64,000 nucleotides of DNA from Bathymodiolus brooksi (taxonomy: Eukaryota > Mollusca > Bivalvia > Mytilida > Modiolidae): contig OY804575.1 of NCBI GenBank assembly GCA_963680875.1, forward strand, positions 104,959,505 to 105,023,504, in the 5' to 3' direction. The notes beneath the pieces were generated by a model. It saw nothing but the letters and a program-made list of their open reading frames with translations, made no database searches and had not been told where the DNA came from. The position numbers and the translations under genes are program-made. Positions 33,255 through 44,654 of this stretch are shown here, one piece after another; the first letter of the stretch is position 1, and every line of letters starts with the position of its first letter.

Positions 33255-33428
33255 TTGTAACAAGAGTTACACAACGGGTGTATCTAGTGGGACAGGAACT
33301 GGAGCACCGATTTTAAGCTGGGTTCGTGTTACTAAATCTTAAATTTTCTGTGTAGTTTTATATCGACCTTGTTTTTCTTTTGTCCATTGAATTGTTTGAC
33401 CTTCGCATCTTTAAGCTTTTCTTAACCT
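33255..33428 (+). mobile_element. RT-3' family copy
   Basis: Forward copy: ACAACGGGTGTATCTAGTGG, TGGGTTCGTGTTACTAAATC, then a decayed TTTTGTCCATTGAATTGTTT and CATCTTTAAGCTTTTCTTAA end. Confidence 0.75.
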
Positions 33429-33499
33429 TGACCAGTTGCATGTGAAATTAGGAGTGGAATGAAGCGTACTCCAGACAGTTAAGAGCTAAAACCATGATC

Positions 33500-33862
33500 C
33501 ATCAATTCCAGGCAGTGTGTTCTAGTGCACAAATATTCACTAGATAAGTTTTATAAAAGATGTAATGTGCCAGATGATTCTAACTTCCCTAATATGACAT
33601 ATCATAAATTGTAAAGGTATTGTTCAACTACTATTGAATTTTAACTCATCGAAAACAGATGGACCTGATGAACTAATATTTAGTGTGCTCAAAGAGCTTA
33701 CAAATTGTCCATATTTTAAATATTTTTGTCAAAAATCCAGGAATACTGGAGTTACACACGTGATTGGAAAACAGCTCATGTTGTACAAATATATATTAAA
33801 AAGACCCTGAATACAATTATATTCTAGAAATTACAAACCAATTTCACTTACCTGCATTTACC
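33500..33862 (+). pseudogene. LINE reverse transcriptase N-terminal fragment
   Basis: With several frameshifts the plus strand gives NQFQAVCSS, SKTDGPDELIFSVLKEL, a degenerate G...DWKTAHVV-like stretch (about 33745-33790) and NYKPISLTCI-like sequence before 33862. This is the start of a LINE RT domain (GPD..., ...LKE, WK.A.V.PI, NYRPISLT). It stops where an RT-3' copy begins, which probably interrupted it. Different from the two LINEs at the left of the window. Confidence 0.65.
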
Positions 33863-33865
33863 ACT

Positions 33866-34030
33866 AGTCGAACAGGAACTGAATACCGTTCACTCCCATG
33901 TTTTAGTGGGGTTCGTTTTGCTCAATCTTTAGTTTTCTCTGTAGTGTTTTGTAAATCTTCTTTGGTGTGTTTGTCTTTATTTTGGCCATTGTATTGTCTG
34001 TCCTTCTTTGAATTACGACTCATGATTACC
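33866..34030 (+). mobile_element. RT-3' family copy that leads into the 42-bp array
   Basis: Forward 3' UTR: CCACTAGTCGAACAGGAACT, GTGGGGTTCGTTTTGCTCAA, TGGCCATTGTATTGTCTGTC. Its last 42 bases become the unit of the array that follows, without a break. Confidence 0.88.
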
Positions 34031-35345
34031 CCTTGGGAATCTTCATACTTTTGTTTGCGACTTATGATTACCCCTTTGATATCTTCATACTTTTGTTTAC
34101 GACTTATGATTACCCCTTTGGTATCTTCATTCTTTTGTGTACGACTTATGATTACCCCTTTGGTATCTTCATACTTTTGTTTACGACTTATGATTACCCC
34201 TTTGGTATCTTCATACTTTTGTGTACGACTTATGATTACCCCTTTGGTATCTTCATACTTTTGTTTACGACTTATGAATACCCCTTTGTATCTTCATACT
34301 TTTGTTTACGACTTATGATTACCCCTTTGGTATCTTCATACATTTGTGTACGATTTATGATTACCCCTTTGGTATCTTCATACTTTTGATTGCGACTTAT
34401 GATTACCCCTTTGGTATCTTCATACTTTTGTTTACGATTTATGATTACCCCTTTGGTATCTTCATACTTTTGTTTACGACTTATGATTACCCCTTTGGTA
34501 TCTTCATACTTTTGTTTGTGACTTATGATTACCCCTTTGGTATCTTCATACTTTTGTTTGCGACTTATGATTACCCCTTTGGTATCTTCATACTTTTGTT
34601 TGTGACTTATGATTACCCCTTTGGTATCTTCATACTTTTGTTTGTGACTTATGATTACCCCTTTGGTATCTTCATACTTTTGTTTGCGACTTATGATTAC
34701 CCCTTTGGTATCTTCATACTTTTGTTTACGACTTATGATTACCCCTTTGGTATCTTCATACTTTTGTTTACGACTTATGATTACCCCTTTGGTATCTTCA
34801 TACTTTTGTTTACGACTTATGATTACCCCTTTGGTATCTTCATACTTTTGTTTGCGACTTATGATTACCCCTTTGTATCTTCATACTTTTGTTTACGACT
34901 TATGATTACCCCTTTGTATCTTCATACTTTTGTGTACGACTTATGATTACCCCTTTGGTATCTTCATACTTTTGTTTACGACTTATGATTACCCCTTTGT
35001 ATCTTCATACTTTTGTTTACGACTTATGATTACCCCTTTGGTATCTTCATACTTTTGTTTACGACTTATGATTACCCCTTTGTATCTTCATACTTTTGTT
35101 TACGACTTATGATTACCCCTTTGTATCTTCATACTTTTGTTTGCGACTTATGATTACCCCTTTGGTATCTTCATACTTTTGTGTACGACTTATGATTACC
35201 CCTTTGGTATCTTCATACTTTTGTTTACGACTTATGATTACCCCTTTGGTATCTTCATACTTTTGTGTACGACTTATGATTACCCCTTTGGTATCTTCAT
35301 AATTTTGTTTACGACTTATGATTACCCCTTTGGTATTACCCCTTT
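34013..35345. repeat. 42-bp minisatellite, about 32 units, made from a retroelement 3' end
   Basis: Units read CGACTTATGATTACCCCTTT, then GGTATCTTCATACTTTTGTT TA, with G/T and A/G variants at fixed sites. Several units are 41 bp (GTATC for GGTATC). The unit equals the last 42 bases of the RT-3' family. Because 42 is divisible by three, 14-residue repeat frames stay open and change frame at the 41-bp units. These frames (33944-35400) are not genes. Confidence 0.95.
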
Positions 35346-35346
35346 G

Positions 35347-35460
35347 GTATATTCGTATTTTATCCCTCGCTGGCGCTCGCGAAAAAATAATCGAATATAA
35401 ATGCCCAACCCATGGTTAAATGAGCACAAATCTACGGCTGCCATGAATTATTTCTTAAAT
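35347..35460. repeat. half of a palindromic element next to the array
   Basis: CCCTCGCTGGCGCTCGCG centre, then AATCGAATATAAATGCCC and GCCATGAATTATTTCTTAAA, the same layout as the right half of the palindrome at 9951-10112. The left arm has been replaced by the array. Confidence 0.6.
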
Positions 35461-36035
35461 GACACATGCAGATAAATGTAGCATCGCTTATCCTGTTCAT
35501 TATGGTTTTGTAAATCAAGATTATATGGAACCCAGTTGATTTATTGACGACATTTCTAAAAACAACTAGAAGAGTGCAAACATACAGGCATCTTAATCAT
35601 GTACTTTTCAAAGCAATTGATAAGATTAGCCATTATAACACTTCTACATAAACCAAACAACTATGGTATTGGGAGGTTAAATAAATTTATTGGCTGTCGC
35701 TCAGACTGTATTTACATGGCCTTTCCTACTTTAAATCTAGTCCGATTTTCTGACTATGATACTTTGCTTCTTCTTATGACTAAAGTGGGTGATCATGGAG
35801 GAAAAAGCTAAACTTGATCGGATTTTTATTTGGAGTAACAGACAGGAAGTTACATTTGTTTTAATGAAAAACACTTTTCCATTTCACTTGACATATTGCA
35901 AATTTGTCGAGGCCTTGTTTCAAATGCTCGGCATTGATAGTGGATTGTGTAGCCAAATATGCAATGAATGGTGTTGTGTGAAAATAGTCGTACGTTGGAG
36001 TTTATACCAACTGCTATCGTAAATATCCTCACATA
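35461..36035. other. no gene seen
   Basis: Frames of 70-77 codons overlap here without domain or codon support. Confidence 0.5.
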
Positions 36036-36039
36036 GTTC

Positions 36040-36305
36040 ACCTATCCTCTTCACACCCGGTGGCGTATAAGGCCATGGTACACTACCTCCATTTGTCTAT
36101 GTCTTTGACTACTGTCTTTGCCCTTGCCCATCTGTTCATCCCTAGTTTGTCTCTTTCTGTCTTTATCGTCCTTCTCCAAGTTGTTCTTGATCATCCAACT
36201 TTACGTTTTCCTTCATATTACCACGTCAATGCTGTTGTACAAATCATGTTGTTTGATCATGCGTAAGACGTGGCCTGTCATATCGTTTATCATCCTTGGT
36301 GCATT
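36040..36305 (-). pseudogene. C-terminal fragment of a retrotransposon ORF
   Basis: On the minus strand a TGHVLRM motif near 36280 is followed, after a gap and frame changes, by GKRKVG, SRTTWRRTIKTERDKLGMNR and a WR...MALYATG ending near 36050. This is the conserved tail (GHVLR...GKRKVGRP..TWRRT....W.....ALCA) of a widespread LINE RT C-terminus. At least two in-frame stops and one shift are present. No 3' UTR or tail is recognisable to its left. The plus-strand frames across it are antisense shadows. Confidence 0.7.
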
Positions 36306-37635
36306 CCAAATTCAATAAATCGTGTAGGTCAAGAAGTGGCACTGTGCTTGGGGAACAATGACAGGAGGAAGTTTAGATTGTCATAAGATAAAGAAAAGAT
36401 AATGAAGAAAGGCCGATAGCCACACAACGAGCCACAGATATACCAAAACAAAACATAAAACAATATACTTTACACAAACTCACTGTAACACCACAATAAA
36501 CTTCTTATTTTATTTGATTCATTTCTAGAAAGTTAATCAATAGACTGGAATGATTCTGATGATTTTTTTTCCCACATTTAATATCCGGGAAATGAATAAA
36601 GTTATTAGTTACTTTCATAGTAATAATATTAATAAATAAACCAATAAATTCTGTGATTTGCCCAGAAGATTATTCAGCTTAAGTATTGCGTTGTTGTATC
36701 CTTAGTTATCACACAGCAAATCCTTCGGATGATAACTTTAGCCTTTCCGTTCTGTCTGAATCCCAATCAGATATCAATCTAATTAAAATTAGATCTACAC
36801 ACTTGCTCCCTCAATATGCTTACAATTTCAACTACGCTGACTTGTTAATCTCACAACAAAAATGGGTCAATCACAAATTACAATTCGGATAAAAAAAAAG
36901 AATGAAAACAAAAGAACAACAGTATGACAAACACGTGTTTGGAAGAAACTGGTGTCAGGACCAGACATGGAGTATGGTTAGAATAAGATTCACCGAAAAA
37001 GCGCCATAATAAATGTTATCATTACTATGCAAATATTCAAATGTGATTTAAGACTTAGATATATAATTTATGATATAGATTGTATTAGTGTCTTCTCCAC
37101 AAATTCACTAAGTTATGGTATTTGTGTCATCAGAAAAGCACTTATGCATCATTTATGAATTCAGAAAAAAATTAAGATCTGAGGGCATTTTTTCTTAATG
37201 ATTTAAGCAATGCTAAAGCTATTGTTATTAATTCTAATATTGATATTATACTATTATAATAATAATAGAAATACGTTTTAAGATGACAAAATGACATAAT
37301 TCCCACAAACTGCACATGGGCATAGACACCTCCATTGTTCGGGCAGCAATGTGATAGCAAGGGAAGGTATGGTGCTGCACCAGGATAAAATTGAATAGGA
37401 AAAAACACTAATTATTATACAAATATACAAACTAGGTTTACATCATTGTGAAATATACTCCCCTAAGAACCGATAAATTAATATCAAAGCATACCATCTT
37501 CTCACTTTCCGCAATTTAAAAAACGTCAAGTGTTCTAGTCGTTAATGAGACCGGATGTCTGTATCAACAAATACCCCCTGCCTCCCCACCTCCCAACCCC
37601 AAAGAAAATAGAATGTTCTCGCCAAGATAACCGAT
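36306..37635. other. no gene seen
   Basis: AT-rich DNA. The 68-codon frame at 36686-36892 and the minus frame at 37172-37408 show no domain. Confidence 0.5.
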
Positions 37636-37637
37636 TA

Positions 37638-37672
37638 TAATAGACAATAGACAATAGACAATATTCTATTTG
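37638..37672 (-). repeat. (GACAATA)n run, possible LINE 3' tail on the minus strand
   Basis: Four imperfect 8-bp repeats (ATAGACAA). On the minus strand AATATTGTCTATTGTC follows T-rich sequence, as at LINE 3' ends, but no ORF is visible to its right. Confidence 0.45.
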
Positions 37673-37679
37673 CACGAAC

Positions 37680-38188
37680 ACATTTACAATAAATGGTTAT
37701 GGCATAAACTGAAACAATACAGAATAACAGACTCATGGAATGACATGTGGGAGAGATTTTACTTATATCCAGTTAATTATCTGACATTTCTTAACTGAGT
37801 ATAGAAGCCAATCAAATTAAAAAAAATATAATCGGATTTATATATGATACGTATTATATATATCTGTGGACGTCTTTACCTGTACTTTACCATTCTTCAT
37901 TTCTCACACTCATGATGTGGGGGTTGTAATCATTCATCACGATGGTGTCAGACACAAAATTATACTTCTAGTGACATGTTACACTTTATTTATTCCAATT
38001 ATATAGTTGACATGCATCGATGTACTTTTTGTCGATTGTTTGGATGAGTATTTTTTTTTATTGTATTTTGGATTTCTCTTATATAGATGTATGCACAATG
38101 TTGTGCAACATTTCAATAAACTGTTGATATTGCTATTGTGACTCGAACTGCAGTTAGCAGTAGGTAAGTAAACCTATTTTGTTTACAT
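37680..38188. other. no gene seen
   Basis: AT-rich with no assignable content. Confidence 0.5.
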
Positions 38189-38189
38189 T

Positions 38190-38272
38190 ATGATCGTACC
38201 TGATGAATGTTATTCCAGAAACGCGTTGTGCGCAATAATTTTGATATCTACGTTTTTATTAATAATAATTTA
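38190..38272 (+). mobile_element. HH family M2 module with intact core-like motif
   Basis: GATCGTACCTGATGAATG, TTATTCCAGAAACGCGTTGT and GATATCTACGTTTTTATTA. Core: CTGATGA, 11 bases, GAAAC, then GCG...CGC. The upstream part of M2 is missing. Confidence 0.75.
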
Positions 38273-38354
38273 AATTAGTCTTAATAACTAAAACCATCTA
38301 TAAAAATAATTTTAATTTTACTAATATGAGAGCTTTGGGCCCATAGAACTAGTT

Positions 38355-38500
38355 TAACACCGCCACTTGTTATTGAAAAGGAAAGGGAGCGGACATGTAC
38401 AACTGTACATGTATATGTGTTGAGGGGTATCTTGCCTCTGTTTCTACGATTTTTTTTTTATTGGAGTTTGGGATTTTTTCGATTTTTTTTTCTCATTTAA
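38355..38500 (+). repeat. dispersed repeat R4, decayed
   Basis: ACCGCCACTTGTTATTGAAA, a diverged GGTATCTTGCCTCTGTTTCT block and T-rich end. Weakest of the four R4 copies. Confidence 0.5.
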
Positions 38501-39337
38501 AAAAAATTTAATTGCAAGACTTTTGATATTGTTTATTCTATCAAAGTGAGTGCTGTTGTTTTAAGACTAAAGTTCAGCAAAAGCTTAGTCTTATCATCTT
38601 ATTCTGCAGCTTTGAGACATGTGATAACTAGTACACCATTTTACTGAGATAAATATATTGTGTGCACAAAAAGTCAATGAGACATTACGATACGTGATAT
38701 AATATCCAAAGGAAAAATGTAGGTCATGACGTTGATATTATAATCCGAAATAGGATGTCATTGTGTTCCGCTCCGAGATTGATTTTCTTGTACATGTAAC
38801 TTCAATCATTACAAATGAAATATGAAATGTAATATCTTAGTGCATCAACTGACTTGTAATCTCCGATATATCCGTCATGTCAAATCATGAAGCCACATTT
38901 CCGACAAAATATAGGTCAGAGCTTTTTAGCAAAATAAAAAAAAAGAAATTTAACAGCAAAATCATATAATGTTTTTACAATGGGAGATAAGTGTTTGAGG
39001 GTTCAATATGACTAGATAGAATAGATGGATGAGTATGTTATGACATTTTATTTGCTTAATTAATTATTTTAAACACTTCGACAATTGTACGTGCAAGTGA
39101 TAACATAAACAGCTTATCGGGAAATATTATTGAAGTGTTTGATAATTTGGCTTCGTGGCTTACATGATGATATATCGCTTTTTAGCAAAGATAACAGGTC
39201 ATGTACTACCACATTCCATATTTCATTAGTAATAATTACCGTTACAAGAAAATGTTATTTCAGAGCGGAACAAAATGGCGCCTGATATCTTGTTCCAATC
39301 TCATACGTCATGACGAACCTTCACCTCTGATTTGATA

Positions 39338-41873
39338 AATCTGAATTGATGATATGATCAATTGAAAAAAGGCAAAAGTCAAAACGCGTTGATTTTTAAA
39401 CCTTTTAAAAAACACAATATTTGACCATGAGATGATATACCTACATCTAGAAAAAGAGGCGAAGGTGGCACAATATCTGACTGTTCTACTATATGGATTA
39501 GAGAATAAGATAGCTGTGACCTGCAAAACAATAATAAATTGCATATGATTCAATTTATAGATAGCACCATTCCTTGTTCATGTGCTAAAACCCATAAAGC
39601 AAGTACCTTTGAGAGTGGTCGTTTAGACACGCAGTTCATACTGGGATGACGTATGACTTAAACTTGAATGAAGAACAATGACCTTAATGTATTCCATGCA
39701 GTACCGTTCTTGCTACAAAATATGGGGTCCGTGTAACTCATCTTTTTAATTTTTTGTGTTAGGTTTTTTTTTTTTTTTTTTTATTGTTTTCGTTCTGTGC
39801 ATTGTGCCCAATGTTCCCCTCTGGCTGTGTCACTAGATTATCCAGTCTTGATTACCTTGTCTGTTTTATAGATGACTGCGTGAATGTTCGTGATATACGA
39901 TGAACTTTTTATACTGTCAACTCTTTATCTTGTCTGTTTGTAAATGTCATATGTTTTGTCTTAAATGAAATCGATTTGCGTGGTAAACTTTCTAGATTGG
40001 TATGTCAACTCTTTCAGTCTTAATATTATTTTATCATTTTAATTTAACATTTTATTTGTTGATATTACTTTTATTGTTTTAAATAGATAATGTCAACCCA
40101 CAATTCCTTATTGCTAATATATCTAATGAAAACTGCACGACACCATATGGCTTTTAAAGGGAAGCTTCGCAAAAACAAATAGTTTTTTTTTATAGTTTTT
40201 TCTTGATGTATAAATATGGATGTTTATATATATATTAGCGTTTTATTATGTTGGATAAGGGAATGAAATCGATTTTAAAATTCGTTCAACGATAGAAGGG
40301 TGTCGCCATTTTGATAGCATCTCGATACCAATTATCACGTGATGTCTAAATACTACCACGACCCAAAACAAGCGTGACAAACCGGGGTCCTCATTCAGTG
40401 TCGATATGGCTAGTCAGACGTAATTCTTTTTATTTTTCTTATTATTCTAAATATATGAATTTATTACACAATCACTTTTTGCAGATTTACGTTTTGTTTC
40501 TATAGATATGCCTATGGCAAAACAATCGAATCGGGGGAAAAGGTCCGTCTTTAATGAGACACATTTACAAAAGATTTTTTTCGAAAATTGAAGAACTACG
40601 AAATTTATGTGAAAAAAAAGAACGGACATCGGAACAATGCCATGAATTCGTAAAACAATCAAAATAGGCCTATGCTACGGGGCAAAATTGTTTTAATGAT
40701 ATCATTTATAAGATCGCACTTTGTAATCCATCTTTCATGCACTACAATAAAGCTACACATAAGGTAGGAAGCCATACAATTGAGAGCATTATGTAAACAT
40801 ATAATTTGTAATAGTTTTCATTTGACAATTACAGACGATGAGTATTATAAATACTTTAAAAATTTATTATGCAAAACTTCAGGGTACATCTCTTACGTAA
40901 TATAATAATTTGTTTATGGAAATACAATATTCGTATTCGCCAACAGTAAAAAGATTATTCTGTTTTCATAACGGTTATTTCTGATTTGAACAAAGCGTAA
41001 CATATAATATGTCTCTGCGTAAAGAAAACATTTTTTGTTTATTTTAATCACGTCTTTCGAACTAGCGGACCCTTCTGATTAATCTCAGATAGTCATAAAA
41101 AATTTAGTTGTTGTTATAAGGAAAAAATTGTATACGAATGGGGTTTTCTTTGTTGTCTATTTTGCTTTTTTGGGGTTTGCAAGAAGAATTTTCTACATTG
41201 CCCTGTTCACCCTGCTTTGCTTCATAATTTTGGTTGTTGCTATATCATTCTGATGGGGCACAAAAAAAGCAAGATAAAAATGAACAATTCAATATAACTT
41301 ACGATCAATGTTATTCTTAAGATTTTTTTGTGAAAATAGCCCCAGAATCATTGCTGCATCAGGCGCGGATCCAGCGGTTTTGAAAACGGGGTCCCAGGCT
41401 CTTATTTGCCAATTTTTACCCAATTTATACACGAATTTTACTAAATTGTCGAACACCCCCTTAATTCGCCAGTGTGCATTAATATGCACTCATTCCTAAT
41501 GTATACTTGATCAGGGTCTTGTATTTTGATCACCTGTTGGAACCTTTAAAATGTGTATCTCCTATTCTAGTCAGGGGTAGCGTTAACGGGTCACAAAATG
41601 TGTATTGCGTTTCTAATTATTGCCAAAGATTGTGACACATGTATTCAAGTATTCGGTCAGAGTCCCGACGACCGGATGTAAAATAACACTTGTATATTCT
41701 GCCTGGCGACTTCCTGTGTGGACCTAAACTCATTGCGCAATTAGGTACCCTGCTGAGTGAACCTGTGTGAATGTACCTGTCGTTTTCAGGCTTAAAATAA
41801 AAATAAGTAAATCCCGCCTTTCACTTCTTATTTCAGGAATTATTTGCTTTAATTTATTGAAGAATAAAATATT
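39338..41873. repeat. duplicated block, left copy
   Basis: From AATCTGAATTGATGATATGA to at least 41873, nearly colinear with 61500-64000 in direct orientation about 22.1 kb away. Differences are scattered substitutions and small indels. The block includes about 0.8 kb outside, and the left part of, the TTAA element at 40158-43094. The right edge cannot be placed because the second copy runs off the window. Confidence 0.92.
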
Positions 41874-43094
41874 TAAAGTTAAAATATGGTCTCTCGCCTC
41901 TGAAAATAAATGAAAAATATTAGAAATATATTTTCTGCATAATATTTTACGCTTCGCTCATCAAAAATAACAAACAAACAAAAAAAGGAAAAGAAATTAA
42001 CATTTTTTAATCACTTGCTCGCTCCAACGGTTTTAGCACAAAATCCGAAGAACAAGAAGTAAATTTGGTGTGGCCTAATCTCTGTGTATTTTGACTGCTC
42101 TTCATCTGTTTATACCGCTCATGATCATGATCTCTTCCGAACTTTGTCTGAATGAATATCAGTGGATATCAAAATTATAGGTCAAGTTTCCTTACGGGGT
42201 TCTGAGCTGAAAAACTCATATATTTAGGTTTTGTACCTTCTGGGGGTCACTGAGCAAAGAGTTTTTTTCTTTAAGCACTAACTTTGTAATCTCAGTTGCC
42301 ACCCGATCTCCTAACTTTTAATTTTTAGTTCTTTAATAAAAATTAAAACATCTTTTATGAACATCGATCGCTAAAATTGTGAATACATATTAATTATGAT
42401 GAGACAGCTATATATAATTAGGCCAATTTGGCGACTTATCATCTAAAACATAATTACAATTATAATTGTTCCTGTAATTTCAACATTATATTCATTCTAA
42501 TGTTTTATTTTTTTTTATCTTTATTAAATAATAAACGATCTACCAACTCGTCTTGGAAAGCAAATAGTGTGTATTCAAATTCCCATTTTATTAATCCGAT
42601 CAATACACAAGTTACGTGTTGTCAAAATTATCCATTATATTTTTCAGCACATTAGCAGTAAAACAAAATGAACATACTTGTAAAAGGGATCCTATATATA
42701 GCGAATATAATTGACTGTTGTAAAACACTCTGTCCGTTGTAAATATAAAGGAAATGAAACATTTTGTTCATTTAAAATAGTTATTTGTCAAAAAGGTACG
42801 AAGCTGTTCACTTCAGTATTTAATTTTCCAACGGTTATTAGATTTAAATTACAGTTCTTTGAGCGCTTTAAATGAAGCGAAATTAACATCAGCGACCAAG
42901 ACTTTAAATTTCAATCCCACAATGCATTATCGGGAGAAAACGTCACGACCCGATGAAAAAAATAGATATTTAAATTACAAATTTCCGATTTGCTTCGTTA
43001 TTTGTGGAAATATGTTGATAAAACTTTGTGAATATGTATTTTATATCACCAGGAACATATTTAGCTAACATGTAAACAATCGCGAAGTTTCCCT
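40158..43094. mobile_element. 2.9-kb TTAA-flanked element (Kolobok- or piggyBac-like ends)
   Basis: AGGGAAGCTTCGC (40158-40170) and its near complement GCGAAGTTTCCCT (43082-43094) are bounded by TTAA at 40154-40157 and 43095-43098. TTAA duplication is characteristic of piggyBac and Kolobok; the AGGG start fits Kolobok better. No transposase is readable. Inside, the left end has a promoter-like stretch (CGCCATTTTG, TCACGTGA) and a possible 144-base exon. The left end recurs at 62325. Confidence 0.7.
40506..40649 (+). other. candidate 144-base exon, left copy
   Basis: Bounded by a TTTCTATAG acceptor-like site and a TTC-GTAAAA donor-like site. One frame is open for all 48 codons (reads ICLWQNNRIG, then SLMRHIYKRF, SKIEELRNLC and TSEQCHEF). 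The second copy (62669-62812) has the same length. Between the copies, one base less in a T-run is balanced by one more in an A-run 10 bases later, so the frame is kept. No family recognised. It could still be chance. Confidence 0.3.
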
Positions 43095-43099
43095 TTAAA

Positions 43100-44020
43100 G
43101 AACCATTCCAATATGACGTCTTTCGTTGACTGTATACATGCAAACAATGCCATGATAAAATCCCCGATATATTTTACTTCACACATGCGTATTGGCAGAA
43201 AAATTATGGGAATAATTCCAGGATGATTTTATGTATCTACAAAAGATAAAGATCATTATATAGTAAACATGAACAAGCTAGCAAAGAAAAGAATTCAGGA
43301 TGACACATGATGGAAAAAATAACCATGGTCTTTCAAACGTCAGCTAAAAATTTGTTTGAAAATAGACGTTAGAACACACTGAAGGGGAAATCAAGAATTA
43401 TTGTGTCAAGAAAATAAACCAATAGTGTTAGACTTACCAATTAACAAACAGACGTGACAAAAGATCGGACCAGCTTCCCTTATTGTAATTGACCAACTAA
43501 GAATAGCGAGAAAAGAAAATTGTTATTTAGTACTGAAACTAAATTAAGCTAGAAAACTGCATTCAACTAGCCTAGAGATAGTTACGACACAACTACACAT
43601 TGCGGTTGATAATTCAAAAATTACTTTAGCATAAAATACAATAATGACAAGATTTCTTTTTTAATTTTGAAAATGTATCTTTTTTTTTACTTTAAGAGCC
43701 AAAATAAAAATAAAACATGATCCATAATTTAAGAAAAGGCAAACACTACCCAATGTAATGACTGTCAAAATTATCAAAGTCATGTGTGAACTTCAGAACT
43801 TACTTAACTTTAGAAACCTTAGGAAACCGATAAAATTGACTTAATTTAAATGATCAAAGACATCCGAAGCTCGCATTAAAACAACCGCGGTATACAATGT
43901 ATCTATAAAATAAAAAAAAAATTGAAAAAAATATTTTATCTTCGAATATTTACAAGAGAATAGAATATCATTAAAATATCAAAAATCATTAAAAGAAACA
44001 ACGTTATTGAACAAGATGGT
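43100..44020. other. no gene seen
   Basis: AT-rich, no assignable content. Confidence 0.5.
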
Positions 44021-44022
44021 TG

Positions 44023-44232
44023 ATAAGACAGGTGATGCAGGAAGAGCTTCCGCAGCACTTAAGTTAATACCAGCTTTCTTTGTAAAGGTTCGTGTTGTTC
44101 AATCTGTAATTTTTCTGTATAGTGTTTTGTCAACCATTCTTTGGGTTTTTTTTATCCTTTTTTCTGTTGGTCATCTGAAAGGCTTCGATTAATCGTCTCC
44201 GACTACGTCATCGGTATCTTCAAACTTCATTT
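44023..44232 (+). mobile_element. RT-3' family copy, decayed
   Basis: Forward: AGGTTCGTGTTGTTCAATCT, TGTATAGTGTTTTGTCAACC, then TCATCGGTATCTTCAAACTTC at the end. The 61-codon frame is the repeat. Confidence 0.72.
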
Positions 44233-44523
44233 TGATAAAATACTTTAAAAACTAAATTATAGTTCCACCCGAGGGCGTATTCTGTCCCTAGATTAATTCA
44301 GCGTGTATTTTTCTCGTCCATGATGACAGCTACATAGATCTACATCTTGGCTTGAGTAAGAGACACATAAGAACAATCGTCTTGGGGTTCTACAGGCCTT
44401 TCGTCATCGTTTGGCATTGGAATTGTTTTTAAAAAAAAATCATTCTCCATAGATTTGGTACATGTGGTATCTTAGAACATTGAAATGAAAAATAGTGACG
44501 ACATCCGCAAAAAGAAAAACAAT

Positions 44524-44652
44524 TCATGTTTATTCCAGAAACGCGTCATGCGCACTAAATTTGATAGCTACGTTTTATTACTATCACTGGGTCGATACCT
44601 CTGCAGGTGGACTATTAGTCCTCGAGGGTATCATTCGTCCAGTAGTTATAAT
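44524..44652 (+). mobile_element. HH family M2-M3 junction
   Basis: Starts within the core (TGTTTATTCCAGAAACGCGT), then CATGCGCACTAAATTTGATA, TACGTTTTATTACTATCACT and the M3 block GGGTCGATACCTCTGCAGGT to GTCCAGTAGTT. This is the only place where M3 is seen joined to M2; it is cut by the array that follows. The two overlapping plus frames are the repeat. Confidence 0.75.
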
Positions 44653-44654
44653 AA

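Noticed and set aside
33944..35400. Several open frames of 60-214 codons with 14-residue repeats, looking like a membrane repeat protein
   Set aside because: The 42-bp unit is divisible by three, so frames stay open by necessity. The reading changes frame at each 41-bp unit and the DNA is a retroelement 3' UTR.
40447..40662. Minus-strand frame (71 codons; 109 codons in the second copy at 62610-62939)
   Set aside because: No domain; it differs in length between the copies and is antisense to a better-bounded exon-like segment.
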